Source: Pseudoalteromonas sp. P1-25 (GTDB lineage Bacteria > Pseudomonadota > Gammaproteobacteria > Enterobacterales > Alteromonadaceae). From it: 64,000 nt of DNA. The position numbers were made by a program, and so were the translations under genes. Positions 55,713-64,000 of the stretch are shown piece after piece. Positions within the stretch are counted from its first letter, which is position 1; every line of letters starts with the position of its first letter. The notes under the pieces were generated by a model. It saw only the letters and a program-made list of their open reading frames with translations, ran no database searches and was not told where the DNA came from. The stretch covers positions 62,001 to 126,000 of the forward strand of contig NZ_LKDW01000007.1 of NCBI RefSeq assembly GCF_001401805.1. Direction: 5' to 3'.

Positions 55713-56502
55713 GTAAACGCTGTTTTTTATCTAAATATTTACGTACCGCTTTAGCCGCTACAAAAAAGCCAAAACTTCCTGTGATCATAGTGACCGAGCC
55801 AAACCCGTTATTACAATCCATATTCATTGTACCATCGGTATTTTGTTTAGCATGGCATACACTGCCATCACTGCCTGGGTAAACTAGTTGCTCAGTTGAG
55901 TACACACAATCAATATTAAATTTGCGTTTTGGGTTGTTACTAAAATTATATTGTTTGCGTAAAATATAACGCACTTTAGCAAGTAGCGGATCTTGCGTGG
56001 TTTTAGCCACATCGCCAAATGTTATTTGGCTAGGATCAGTTTGCCCGCCCGCGCCGCCTGTAGTAATAATAGGCATTTTATTACGCTTACAATGAGCAAT
56101 AAGCGCTGCTTTTTCCTTAACTGCATCAATACAGTCAATAACGTAATCAAAACCTTGAATATGCTCACGAATATTTTCAAGAGTAATAAAGTCATCTATC
56201 ACAGTTACTTTACACTCTGGGTTTATCAGTTCGCAGCGACTTTTCATTGCATCTACTTTGGCTTGGCCAATACTGCCGCTAAGCGCATGAATTTGCCTAT
56301 TTACGTTCGTCGCGCAAATATCATCTAAGTCAATTAAAGTGATCTTACCCACGCCTGTACGTGCTAAAGCTTCGGCGGTCCAACTTCCTACACCGCCTAT
56401 TCCCACTACACAAAAATGGGCTTGTTGTAGCCAATCAAATTGTTGGTTACCGTATAGGCGTTTAATTCCGCCAAAACGAATATCTGTTACTTGTTCGCTC
56501 AT
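55699..56502 (-). CDS. tcdA: tRNA threonylcarbamoyladenosine dehydratase TcdA (CsdL)
   Basis: ATP-dependent E1-like enzyme that cyclises t6A37 to ct6A in tRNA. 267 aa. The adenylation domain shows FCVVGIGGVGSWTAEALARTGVGKITLIDLDDI, then DYVIDCIDAVKEKAALI, and a CYS-type region near IDCVYSTEQ. A C-terminal TM-like segment (FGFFVAAKAV) precedes a basic tail. In E. coli csdA, csdE and csdL run together; here tcdA is convergent with csdAE, so the sulfur link is kept in space but not as an operon. Confidence 0.95.
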   Translation of the reverse strand: MSEQVTDIRFGGIKRLYGNQQFDWLQQAHFCVVGIGGVGSWTAEALARTGVGKITLIDLDDICATNVNRQIHALSGSIGQAKVDAMKSRCELINPECKVTVIDDFITLENIREHIQGFDYVIDCIDAVKEKAALIAHCKRNKMPIITTGGAGGQTDPSQITFGDVAKTTQDPLLAKVRYILRKQYNFSNNPKRKFNIDCVYSTEQLVYPGSDGSVCHAKQNTDGTMNMDCNNGFGSVTMITGSFGFFVAAKAVRKYLDKKQRLQQAQ

Positions 56503-57174
56503 TTACCAATCCAGTTCCCACGGCGATTGCCATGCTTGAAATTCTTGCTGATTAATTAATTGCTGGTACTCATCACCCGTAGCAGGCAGCAAAGTGCAAT
56601 TAATTTGCTCCCCATGCCATACAAAACTTAACGCATAGGCATGAAGATACGCTCTCTCAGCTGCGCTACCGCTATAGAGTGAATCGCCTAAAATTGGCGC
56701 CCCTAAACTTTTTAATGCCACTCTAAGTTGGTGAGTTTTACCCGAATATGGCTTTAATATATACGCCCTAAACCCCGGCTTATAACTAAAAGAATAAAAG
56801 CGGGTAATGGCTGGGTTTTGCATGGTCGGTAAAAGCTTAAACATGCCCCTACGAGACTTAGCCATATCACCTTTTATCCACCCTTGCTTTTTTTTAGGTT
56901 TAGTATTGCTTATTGCTAAATAAAACTTGTTTATTGCATGCTCAGTAAAAAGAGACGTAAATTTAGCAGCGGCTTCTTTATTGCGACTAAGAATAATAAG
57001 GCCAGAGGTCACTTTATCAAGGCGGTGAACAGCAAATAATTTTTCGCCCGTTTGCTGCTCAGCTAACACCACAAACCCTTTTTCACTTTCTGAGTGAAAA
57101 TTAAGCCCCGCTGGTTTTTCAAATATGTAAAAATCAGCGTGGCTAAACACTATGGGTAATTCTCTTTTTACCAT
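56503..57174 (-). CDS. RluA-family pseudouridine synthase
   Basis: Isomerises uridine in rRNA or tRNA; the target is unknown. 223 aa, with no S4 domain. Catalytic Asp in FAVHRLDKVTSGLIILSRN (HRLD motif). KPYSGKTHQLRVALKSLGAPILGDSLY is the second RluA motif. It resembles the short RluA-like group adjacent to cell-envelope genes in marine gammaproteobacteria. It is 2 bp downstream of kdsB and in the same operon. Confidence 0.9.
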   Translation of the reverse strand: MVKRELPIVFSHADFYIFEKPAGLNFHSESEKGFVVLAEQQTGEKLFAVHRLDKVTSGLIILSRNKEAAAKFTSLFTEHAINKFYLAISNTKPKKKQGWIKGDMAKSRRGMFKLLPTMQNPAITRFYSFSYKPGFRAYILKPYSGKTHQLRVALKSLGAPILGDSLYSGSAAERAYLHAYALSFVWHGEQINCTLLPATGDEYQQLINQQEFQAWQSPWELDW

Positions 57175-57176
57175 TA

Positions 57177-57938
57177 TTAAGCTTGCTTAGCTTTTAGGTA
57201 GGCAATCACTTTTTCTAGATCCTCGGGCGTATCAACCCCAGCATGTGGCGTTACTTTAGCCTGCTCAATTTTGATAGCGTAACCATGGTATAACACCCTA
57301 AGTTGCTCTAGCGACTCAAGTACTTCAAGCGGCGATACACTTAGCTCAATATACTGCTTAATGAAGCCCGCGCGATAAGCATATATACCCACATGACGTT
57401 GAAAAGGCGTTATATCTAACACACTGTCGTTATTTAACATTGCGCTTCTGTCAAACGGAATACTGGCACGTGAAAAGTACAACGCATTTTTATTAATATC
57501 ACTAACTACTTTCACTGCATTAGGATTAAATACTTCATCTTGTTCTTCAATGGCTACACTTAATGTTGCCATTGGCGCGCTCGAATTATTAAGTAAAGTG
57601 GCAACTTGAGATACGTTTTCGCTTGCAAGTAATGGCTCATCACCTTGTACATTTACCACCACGGTTTCAGCATCTAGCTTAAGTAAGTCAACCACCTCGG
57701 CCAAGCGTTCAGTACCCGATTGATGATCTTCTCTCGTCATGAGCACATCATTTGTGAACGATTTAACAGCATCAAACACTTTTTGATGATCGGTTGCAAT
57801 AACCACTTTACTTGCACCTGACATACACGCTTTTTCATACACATGTTGAATCATAGGCTTACCGCAAATGTCGGCTAATGGTTTGCCAGGTAAACGGGTA
57901 GACGCGTAACGTGCAGGTATTACAACTACGAATTCCAC
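57177..57938 (-). CDS. kdsB: 3-deoxy-manno-octulosonate cytidylyltransferase KdsB
   Basis: Activates Kdo as CMP-Kdo for lipopolysaccharide. 253 aa. [22 protein letters not shown] is the nucleotide-binding start, with [10 protein letters not shown] (metal/CTP) and [15 protein letters not shown]. Its start overlaps ycaR by 13 bp. Same order as the E. coli lpxK-ycaR-kdsB cluster. Confidence 0.97.
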   Translation of the reverse strand: MEFVVVIPARYASTRLPGKPLADICGKPMIQHVYEKACMSGASKVVIATDHQKVFDAVKSFTNDVLMTREDHQSGTERLAEVVDLLKLDAETVVVNVQGDEPLLASENVSQVATLLNNSSAPMATLSVAIEEQDEVFNPNAVKVVSDINKNALYFSRASIPFDRSAMLNNDSVLDITPFQRHVGIYAYRAGFIKQYIELSVSPLEVLESLEQLRVLYHGYAIKIEQAKVTPHAGVDTPEDLEKVIAYLKAKQA

Positions 57939-58123
57939 TTATCAACCTCATCTTGAGATAGCTCACGTGCTTCATTTTCTAAAAGTACTGGTATATCGTC
58001 GCGTACAGGGTATGCAAGTTTGGCTGCGGTGCTGATAAGCTCTGCATTGTCTTTATCAAAACGAAGCTTTCCTTTACACACAGGGCAAGCAATTATTTCA
58101 AGTAATTTTGTATCAAAGGCCAT
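57926..58123 (-). CDS. ycaR: YcaR/Trm112-family small protein
   Basis: 65 aa with one CxxC ([12 protein letters not shown]), then [23 protein letters not shown]. The family is small and possibly a zinc-binding adaptor. It overlaps lpxK by 11 bp and kdsB by 13 bp, so translation is coupled. Confidence 0.93.
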   Translation of the reverse strand: MAFDTKLLEIIACPVCKGKLRFDKDNAELISTAAKLAYPVRDDIPVLLENEARELSQDEVDKWNS

Positions 58124-59093
58124 TGAGGATCCCTTTTTGTTTTAATAATAAATCTAATTTATGTATAACAGCATCTGTAGGTTTTGCATTAACAGGTAGG
58201 TAGTACCAATTATCTTTTGCAAAGTCTCTACATTTTACCGCATCTTTTTCTGTCATTAATACGTTGTCGTCATTAAATTGAGTAAAATCAGCCAAGCTAT
58301 AAGCATAGTGATCTCTAAAATGATGCGTTGAAAGCAGCTGAATATTTTGATCTTCTAGTGTATTTTCAAAACGCTTCGGGTTACCAATAGCACTAACCGC
58401 ATGGCCTTGTTCAATTGTTTTGTTCACTGGAGTATTGTCAGCAACGTGCCTAAGCCCACTCGTTTTTAAAACGTAGCTATGTGGTGCGCCCCCACCATTT
58501 TCAATCACTAAATCAACGCTATTTAATCTGTGTTTTGTTTCACGTAATGGTCCTGCGGGCATAACAAAGCCATTGCCAAACTGCCTTTGGCTATCAACAA
58601 TACAACACTCTATATCGCGCGCCATTTTATAATGTTGCATACCATCATCAGAAATAATGACATCCACACAAAATTGCTGCTCTAATAATGTAATATTGGC
58701 TTCTCTATCCGGCCCAACAACTAGAGGACACTTTAAACGATTAAATAAAAGTATTGGCTCATCACCGGCTTGCGCACTTGTTACACCGCGCTCTACCACC
58801 AGCGGGTAGCTTTTTACTTTACCGCCGTAGCCACGGCTAATAATACCCACTTTTAGGCCTTGCTCTGACAAGTATTCGTACAGCCATAATACAAATGGGG
58901 TTTTGCCATTTCCACCTACACTTATATTGCCCACCACAATCACTTTAGATTTAGCTTTAAAAGGTTTAGCAATACCACATTGATAAAACCCTTTTCTAAT
59001 ACTGGCAATTAACCAAAAAAGTGCAGCTAACGGCAATAAAAGTAGTGTTATAAAACCAAATGGTTTATACCAGCTTTGCTCGATTTTACTCAC
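58113..59093 (-). CDS. lpxK: Tetraacyldisaccharide 4'-kinase LpxK
   Basis: Phosphorylates the lipid A disaccharide at 4'. 326 aa. N-terminal TM ([20 protein letters not shown]), Walker A in [34 protein letters not shown] and [16 protein letters not shown] (catalytic Asp/His). It overlaps msbA by 4 bp. Shares its operon with msbA, as usual. Confidence 0.96.
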   Translation of the reverse strand: MSKIEQSWYKPFGFITLLLLPLAALFWLIASIRKGFYQCGIAKPFKAKSKVIVVGNISVGGNGKTPFVLWLYEYLSEQGLKVGIISRGYGGKVKSYPLVVERGVTSAQAGDEPILLFNRLKCPLVVGPDREANITLLEQQFCVDVIISDDGMQHYKMARDIECCIVDSQRQFGNGFVMPAGPLRETKHRLNSVDLVIENGGGAPHSYVLKTSGLRHVADNTPVNKTIEQGHAVSAIGNPKRFENTLEDQNIQLLSTHHFRDHYAYSLADFTQFNDDNVLMTEKDAVKCRDFAKDNWYYLPVNAKPTDAVIHKLDLLLKQKGILNGL

Positions 59094-60835
59094 CCGTGTT
59101 CACCAAATTGCATTTTGCAAAGCGCAGAATACGTGCCGTCTTTGGCAAGTAAACTTTGGTGATCACCACTTTCAATCACCCGACCGCCGTCGATAACGTA
59201 TATTTTGTCGCTGTTTTCAATTGTTGATAAACGATGCGCAATAACAATCGACGTTTTATCTTGCATTAACGTGTCTAGTGCGTGCTGAATGAGCTTTTCT
59301 GACTCGGTGTCTAGTGCTGATGTTGCTTCATCTAAAATTAAAATAGGCGCATCTTTTAATATAGCACGCGCAATTGCTATACGTTGACGTTGACCACCAG
59401 AGAGCATCACCCCGTTTTCACCAACCATGGTATTGAGCTGTTCAGGTAAATCTTTAACAAATTCCCATACGTGGGCTTGTTTGACCACCTCTTCTAACTG
59501 CTGCGGTGTTATTTTACGGGTTAGTCCATAACAAATATTGTTGGCTATTGTGTCATTAAATAACACCACTTGCTGAGATACCAAAGCAAACTGGCGGCGT
59601 AAATCTGCCAGTTTATATTTATCAAGCGCAACGCCGTCGAGTAAAATTTCACTGGGTGCTTCTAAGTCATAATAACGTGGTAATAAATTAGAAATAGTTG
59701 ACTTACCCGAGCCTGAACGCCCTACAAGCGCGATGCTTTCACCGGCCTTTATACTTATTGATAGGTTATTTAAAACAGCTTCATCTTTAGTGGGGTATTT
59801 AAAGGTCACATTTTTAACCTCAATTTCACCCTTCACTTTATCTACGCTGTAAGTACCTTTATCTTTTTCTATTTCTTCATCTAAAACTAAAAAAATACTT
59901 TGCGCTGCAGAAATACCACGCTGCATATCACTGTTCACGTTTGCTAATTGTTTAAGCGGACGTAAAAGCATCATCATAGATGAAATAAGTACAACAAAAT
60001 CGCCGGAGCTTATCGTATCTATCATTGAAGGCATAGAAACAACCCATAAAATAACAGCCATTGCACTGGCCGCTAGTACTTGAATGACCGACACGCTTAA
60101 CGCTTTAGTGGCATCCATTTTTATACGTTGCTGGCGATTATGATTATTGATTTTTGAAAACTGGTCGATTTCCTGTTGTTGGCCACCAAACCCATGTATA
60201 ACCTTATGGCCACTTAACATTTGCTCAGAGCTTCGGGTAACCTGGCCCATGGCCGACTGTATGTTCTTCGAAATATGGCGAAAACGTTTAGATACAAACG
60301 TAACAATAATTGCCACTAAAGGAATGATCACTAAAAATATCAGTGAAAGCTTCCAGCTGGTATAAAACATAACGCCAAGTAAAAAAACCACAAAAGCGCC
60401 TTCACGTACTACAATTAGTAATGCTTTAGTAATTGCTTGCTGAACTTGTTCTGTGTCAAAGGTGATTTTTGAAATTAAATCACCTGTAGAGTTTTTATCA
60501 TGAAACGACACAGGCAAATGTAATATGTGTTCAAATAACTGCTGGCGTAAAGCGCGTACTACTTGCGAGCCTACATAGCTTAAGCAATAAGAAGACATAA
60601 AATTAAACAGGCCACGCCCTATAACTAACGCAATAACTACAAAAGGAGCATAAGCTAACACTTCGTTATTTCGTTGATTTAAGCCTTCATCAATAAAAGG
60701 TTTCATTAATTGAATAAATAAAGCATCCATACCTGAGTAGCCGATCATTCCAATAATAGCAACGAAGGCAACGCTTTTATAATCACCGACGTAAGAAATC
60801 AACCGCTTATAGATTTGTGTAGTACTTTGACTCAT
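59090..60835 (-). CDS. msbA: Lipid A export ATP-binding/permease protein MsbA
   Basis: Flips lipid A-core across the inner membrane. 581 aa (E. coli 582): about six TM helices in the first 300 residues, then the ATPase with Walker A ALVGRSGSGKST, signature LSGGQRQRIAIARA, Walker B APILILDEATSALD and switch His in VIAHRLST. ATG 60835 with GAGAG upstream is preferred to an in-frame TTG at 60853. Confidence 0.96.
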   Translation of the reverse strand: MSQSTTQIYKRLISYVGDYKSVAFVAIIGMIGYSGMDALFIQLMKPFIDEGLNQRNNEVLAYAPFVVIALVIGRGLFNFMSSYCLSYVGSQVVRALRQQLFEHILHLPVSFHDKNSTGDLISKITFDTEQVQQAITKALLIVVREGAFVVFLLGVMFYTSWKLSLIFLVIIPLVAIIVTFVSKRFRHISKNIQSAMGQVTRSSEQMLSGHKVIHGFGGQQQEIDQFSKINNHNRQQRIKMDATKALSVSVIQVLAASAMAVILWVVSMPSMIDTISSGDFVVLISSMMMLLRPLKQLANVNSDMQRGISAAQSIFLVLDEEIEKDKGTYSVDKVKGEIEVKNVTFKYPTKDEAVLNNLSISIKAGESIALVGRSGSGKSTISNLLPRYYDLEAPSEILLDGVALDKYKLADLRRQFALVSQQVVLFNDTIANNICYGLTRKITPQQLEEVVKQAHVWEFVKDLPEQLNTMVGENGVMLSGGQRQRIAIARAILKDAPILILDEATSALDTESEKLIQHALDTLMQDKTSIVIAHRLSTIENSDKIYVIDGGRVIESGDHQSLLAKDGTYSALCKMQFGEHG

Positions 60836-60895
60836 ATTACTCTCGTTATACAATTTCAGCCCTTATTGTATCCTTCAAACAGCCAAAACTAAACG

Positions 60896-63160
60896 TCAAT
60901 CTTCTATAAACCAATAACTTTCGTGTTTGCGAGCCGTTGTCACTTCAAAGCCATCTTTATATATACTCACAGTAATTTGCCCATCACGTGCAGTCACATA
61001 TTGTTTAGCATTTATTGCTTTGTAGCGTGAAACTACACTTTCACTGGGAAATTGCCACTGTCCTTCAAAGGCTGTTGAATGAATAACGGTGTGCGGATTA
61101 ACATGGTCGATAAATTCCATGCTAGAAGACGTATCACTACCGTGATGAGGGCTTAAAACCACATCGGCTTGCAATGAATGAGTTTTAATAAGACTCAGCT
61201 CACGCGCTTTAGAAATGTCACCTGTTAATAGCATCGTAAGTTGTGGCGATTTAACTAATAACACACAGGAGTTATCGTTTTCATTATCATATTTATCACT
61301 CGAAAAACTACTGATATGCAAGTCATTAAAGTTATAGTCCAAAGAGTTACATCGCGTGGTAATGCCATGTGGATGAAACCGTTTAAAGCTATCACCAAAC
61401 CCTGCTTTAATAAAATGAGCAGCCCCTCCTGCATGGTCATTATCTTGATGGCTTATTATGGAATCACTAACAGTTAAATTGTGGGCTTTTAAATACGGAA
61501 TTAACACACTGTATGTACGGCTAAATCGGTTGAAGTAGCTAGGCCCAAAGTCATAAACCAATGCTTGATTATCTTTTTCTAGTAATGTCATTAGCCCGTG
61601 CCCCACATCAAACACATGTAACTGCCAAAGCGGTTTAGGTAAAAACATGTAATCAACCAATGCGACACACAAGGGAATAATTGCCAAGCGTTTAAACGGG
61701 CTAAACCACGCTATTAAAATAAATATATAAGCCGCAATTAAATACAGCGTGCGTGGTTTCGCTATATCTAACCACCTGTATTGCCAAGGTATAGCATCCA
61801 TATAATCAAGTAAAATGCGCAGCATATTATCGAACAACACTATAACCGGCGTTATATCTACCACCGTGCTAATAATCGTAATTAGCAGCAAACATGGCAT
61901 AATTACTACGCTCAATAATGGAATGGCTACTAGGTTAATAATAAGCCCTACAATACTCACACCACTAAAATAAATAAGGGTAATAGGCATAAGCGCAATA
62001 AACAAAGCAACCTGAATAATACACAGCGCCAATAGTACGCTAAGCCAATTATATTTCGTTTTAGGAAGTCGTTTTATAACTAGATAAATAATTGCAACAG
62101 CAATAAAAGAAAAATATAACCCGGGGTTTAAAACATTAAAGGGGTTAATAAGTAATACCGCGACTAGGGCATATAATATGCTTCGCCATCTTAATGGCTG
62201 TTTAGCCACAAAGTACAGCACCCAAGCGCATGTTAACATTATAAAAGCGCGAGTGGCTGAGAGTAAAAAATCACTTAAATACACATAAATAAATGCAGCT
62301 AACCAACCGGTAAAACTATAAAAAAATGTTAAGTTGATGGACTGTGCTACTCTAACTTTCAAAATGTATACTGTGTACTTACATAATAAATAAAAACAGC
62401 TGAATATAAGCCCTATATGTAACCCTGAAATTGCTAATAAATGGCTCAAGCCTAAGCTTTGCATCGTTTGCTTATTTTCAAAGGACATAAGAGACTTGTC
62501 ACCACTTAATAGCGCATAATAAAGCCAATTAAGTGATGTTTTTTGAAATGTGCGTTTTAAAAATTCTCTATACTTAATAATTATTGAAGGAGAAGCCCCA
62601 TGCAAAATACTGAGTTGTTTATTCAGTACCTTCCCTTTGAATAGTATGCGTTTTTTAAATGCATGCACGTTGTTATCAAACACGTTGATATTTTTTATTG
62701 TTCTAAATTCTTTCAACGCTATTGCTGCATCAAAGGTATCACCGTGCTTAATAAGTTGCTCAGAATCGACACTTAACATCGCTTTTGGCGCTTTAAATTT
62801 ATGTATTTCATCCCCATTAAGCTTTAATAACGTTGCTTTTATATACTGGGGTTGCTTTGCTGAGATGACTTCATCGACATAGATTGTGGCTGGATAAGCG
62901 TAGTTATTTTCAACATTTGGCAACTTATAGCTATAAAACAGGTAAAAGTGCACAACAATGCAGCAAATAGCTAAAATAAACCCTAACAAAACATTTAAAA
63001 ACGGCTTAAAATAGGCGCTCGCAATAAGGACAGATATTGTGATGACTGTAAACTCAAGGGTTTGATAATAAAATACGGTTGAAATACAGCCAATTACAAA
63101 TCCAAGACTAATCCACACTGAAGTAAATGGTTGCTTGAAATGCCTAAGAAAACGATTCAA
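60896..63160 (-). CDS. comEC: ComEC/Rec2 DNA internalization channel protein
   Basis: Inner-membrane channel for uptake of single-stranded DNA in transformation. 754 aa. An N-terminal TM region, an OB-like DUF4131 region, the competence domain (LGLSHLLAISGLHIGLIFSCFYLL) with about eight TM helices, then a C-terminal metallo-beta-lactamase-like domain (HVFDVGHGLMTLLEK, ISHQDNDHAGGAAHF, LSPHHGSDTSSS). The start appears to be TTG 63160; there is no ATG nearby. The start overlaps the divergent DUF2062 gene by 21 bp. It lies 60 bp upstream of msbA. Confidence 0.9.
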   Translation of the reverse strand: MNRFLRHFKQPFTSVWISLGFVIGCISTVFYYQTLEFTVITISVLIASAYFKPFLNVLLGFILAICCIVVHFYLFYSYKLPNVENNYAYPATIYVDEVISAKQPQYIKATLLKLNGDEIHKFKAPKAMLSVDSEQLIKHGDTFDAAIALKEFRTIKNINVFDNNVHAFKKRILFKGKVLNKQLSILHGASPSIIIKYREFLKRTFQKTSLNWLYYALLSGDKSLMSFENKQTMQSLGLSHLLAISGLHIGLIFSCFYLLCKYTVYILKVRVAQSINLTFFYSFTGWLAAFIYVYLSDFLLSATRAFIMLTCAWVLYFVAKQPLRWRSILYALVAVLLINPFNVLNPGLYFSFIAVAIIYLVIKRLPKTKYNWLSVLLALCIIQVALFIALMPITLIYFSGVSIVGLIINLVAIPLLSVVIMPCLLLITIISTVVDITPVIVLFDNMLRILLDYMDAIPWQYRWLDIAKPRTLYLIAAYIFILIAWFSPFKRLAIIPLCVALVDYMFLPKPLWQLHVFDVGHGLMTLLEKDNQALVYDFGPSYFNRFSRTYSVLIPYLKAHNLTVSDSIISHQDNDHAGGAAHFIKAGFGDSFKRFHPHGITTRCNSLDYNFNDLHISSFSSDKYDNENDNSCVLLVKSPQLTMLLTGDISKARELSLIKTHSLQADVVLSPHHGSDTSSSMEFIDHVNPHTVIHSTAFEGQWQFPSESVVSRYKAINAKQYVTARDGQITVSIYKDGFEVTTARKHESYWFIED

Positions 63161-63646
63161 CGATTTTTACCTGATCCTAATAAAATTAGGCATCATAAAA
63201 CACTTAGAATATTCGGCCGCCTATTACAAGACGCCAATCTATGGCATTTGAACAGACGCTCTGCAAGAGGCGCATTTGCAGTAGGTTTATTTTTTGCGTT
63301 CATCCCTGTTCCTTTTCAGATGGTTTTAGCAGCCGCAGCAGCCATTGTTTTTAGAGTAAACTTACCTATTTCTGTTGCATTAGTATGGCTTACCAATCCA
63401 CTAACAATGCCGCCAATTTTTTATGGCTCATACCTTGTAGGTACGCTCGTTTTAAACCAACCAGAGCAGCATTTTGCATTTGAAGCCAGTTGGGCATGGT
63501 TTTTAGAAAGTCTTTCTACCATAGGCCCTGCATTTTTAATTGGCTCATTGGTTTGCGCTTCTATCGCTTCTGTTATTGCTTATTTTAGTATTGATATTAT
63601 TTGGCGCCGCTCTGTGCGAAAAGCATGGCTTGCGCGTAATCAGTAA
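63140..63646 (+). CDS. DUF2062 family membrane protein
   Basis: 168 aa with two to three TM segments. The family pattern is seen: LWHLNRRSARGAFAVGLFFAFIPVPFQMVLAAAAAIVFRVNLPISVALVWLTNPLTMPPIFYGSYLVG. It is basic at both ends. Function unknown. ATG 63140 is chosen over the upstream in-frame TTG at 63131. It is divergent from comEC with overlapping 5' ends, so the promoters of each must lie inside the other's gene. Confidence 0.92.
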   Translation: MPKKTIQRFLPDPNKIRHHKTLRIFGRLLQDANLWHLNRRSARGAFAVGLFFAFIPVPFQMVLAAAAAIVFRVNLPISVALVWLTNPLTMPPIFYGSYLVGTLVLNQPEQHFAFEASWAWFLESLSTIGPAFLIGSLVCASIASVIAYFSIDIIWRRSVRKAWLARNQ

Positions 63647-63658
63647 ATTATAGACGAA

Positions 63659-63688
63659 AAAAAACCAACTTTTATAAGTTGGTTTTTT
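63659..63688. terminator. Bidirectional terminator
   Basis: AAAAAACCAACTT, loop TTAT, AAGTTGGTTTTTT; T runs on both strands, between convergent gene ends. Confidence 0.9.
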
Positions 63689-63703
63689 ATCAACAGACTT
63701 AAG

Positions 63704-64000
63704 CTAAAATCTAAATACTCTTCGCAAGCCAACAAGCGGTAACAACAGTAGTGTATACCACGGGAAGCTTGCAGAGCTTCTTTCATAAAGCTCTTTTTCA
63801 ATAGCGGCACAGTCTTCTACTTCGCCATCAATAGGTGTAAGTTTTACTGCAACAGCAACACTCTCGTACTCAATATTACCTTCAATATCGGTTTCTACAT
63901 TACCAAAGGTATCGCGCTTTTCAACGGTTTTAGTAGCTACACCAAAGATTTCATTATCTTCATTAATAACCTTGGCTTCTGCCATCGTGTAGGCGTAGTC
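63704..64000 (-). CDS. C-terminal end of a surface/exported protein with a GlyGly-CTERM-like tail (DUF3466-like; runs off the right edge)
   Basis: The frame is open to the right edge of the window with no stop, so the internal Met at 63985 is probably not the start. The 98 visible residues resemble the tail of DUF3466 proteins as I remember them (VATKTVEKRDTFGNVETDIEGN, then YESVAVAVKLTPIDG). The end has the three-part sorting layout: Ser-rich SSASF, a hydrophobic helix WYTLLLLPLVGL and a basic RRVFRF. That layout is the type processed by rhombosortase, but the GG pair is missing. Only the tail is seen, so the family is uncertain. Confidence 0.65.
   Translation of the reverse strand, partial: DYAYTMAEAKVINEDNEIFGVATKTVEKRDTFGNVETDIEGNIEYESVAVAVKLTPIDGEVEDCAAIEKELYERSSASFPWYTLLLLPLVGLRRVFRF

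Noticed and set aside
1..64000. Mobile elements, CRISPR, prophage, tRNA or rRNA genes
   Set aside because: I looked for transposase-like proteins, direct-repeat arrays, integrase genes and tRNA-like cloverleaf ends, and saw none. The window is continuous housekeeping sequence.

Overview
The window looks like core chromosome of a marine gammaproteobacterium of the Pseudoalteromonas / Alteromonadales type. The grounds are an AT-rich base composition, the protein sequences (for example DUF3083-like, DUF2788, DUF3025 and a GlyGly-CTERM-like tail), and conserved gammaproteobacterial gene orders: ybfF-seqA-pgm next to ybfE-fldA-fur, gltA | sdhCDAB-sucAB-sucCD, and comEC-msbA-lpxK-ycaR-kdsB. I see no prophage, insertion sequence, CRISPR array, rRNA or tRNA. 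Genus assignment is from recognition, not a search.

Layout. 1-2 kb: the 5' half of bioB and the divergent bioA, with a BirA-type operator between them. 2.1-7.2 kb: a Fur-controlled operon with an unknown exported helical protein, a ferric-iron ABC transporter (binding protein, two-domain permease, ATPase) and a CatB/Vat-like acetyltransferase. 7.2-10.4 kb: a small P-loop kinase-like protein, asnS, and an orphan phosphate-type binding protein. 10.4-14 kb: etfBA divergent from ETF-ubiquinone oxidoreductase, with two 7-2-7 palindromes of LiuR type between them. 14-25.3 kb: acyl-CoA thioesterase, small outer-membrane barrel, trmO, proS, an LpxH-like phosphoesterase, a large hybrid sensor kinase, a NatAB-type ABC exporter and a DUF3025 protein. 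25.4-28.8 kb: an M28 lipoprotein peptidase, a Fur-box-controlled ArsP_2-type metal exporter and DUF805.

28.9-32.8 kb: the branched-chain 2-oxoacid dehydrogenase operon bkdA1-bkdA2-bkdB, headed by another 7-2-7 palindrome matching those at etf. 33-39.3 kb: astE, pgm, seqA, ybfF, DUF2788, ybfE, fldA and fur. 39.3-42.3 kb: glnS and a DUF3083-like gene. 42.3-54 kb: the TCA block sucCD, sucAB, sdhCDAB and divergent gltA, broken by hairpins that suggest separate sucCD and sucAB units. 54-64 kb: csdA-csdE facing tcdA, a RluA-type pseudouridine synthase, kdsB, ycaR, lpxK, msbA and comEC, then a DUF2062 protein divergent from comEC and the C-terminal end of a surface or exported protein at the right edge.

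How the genes fit together. Two regulatory themes stand out. Iron: fur itself lies in the window, and two strong Fur boxes head the ferric ABC operon and the metal exporter. Branched-chain amino acid and fatty acid oxidation: shared LiuR-like operators link bkd with etf/ETF-QO, so acyl-CoA made by the Bkd complex and its downstream pathway is oxidised through ETF into the quinone pool, and carbon enters the TCA block. Both 2-oxoacid dehydrogenase E2 proteins (BkdB and SucB) carry two lipoyl domains, and neither operon has its own E3.

I do not see an obviously new defence or biosynthetic system. The best candidates for new biology are the unknown Fur-regulated exported protein with its co-transcribed acetyltransferase, and the iron control of the ArsP_2-type exporter.
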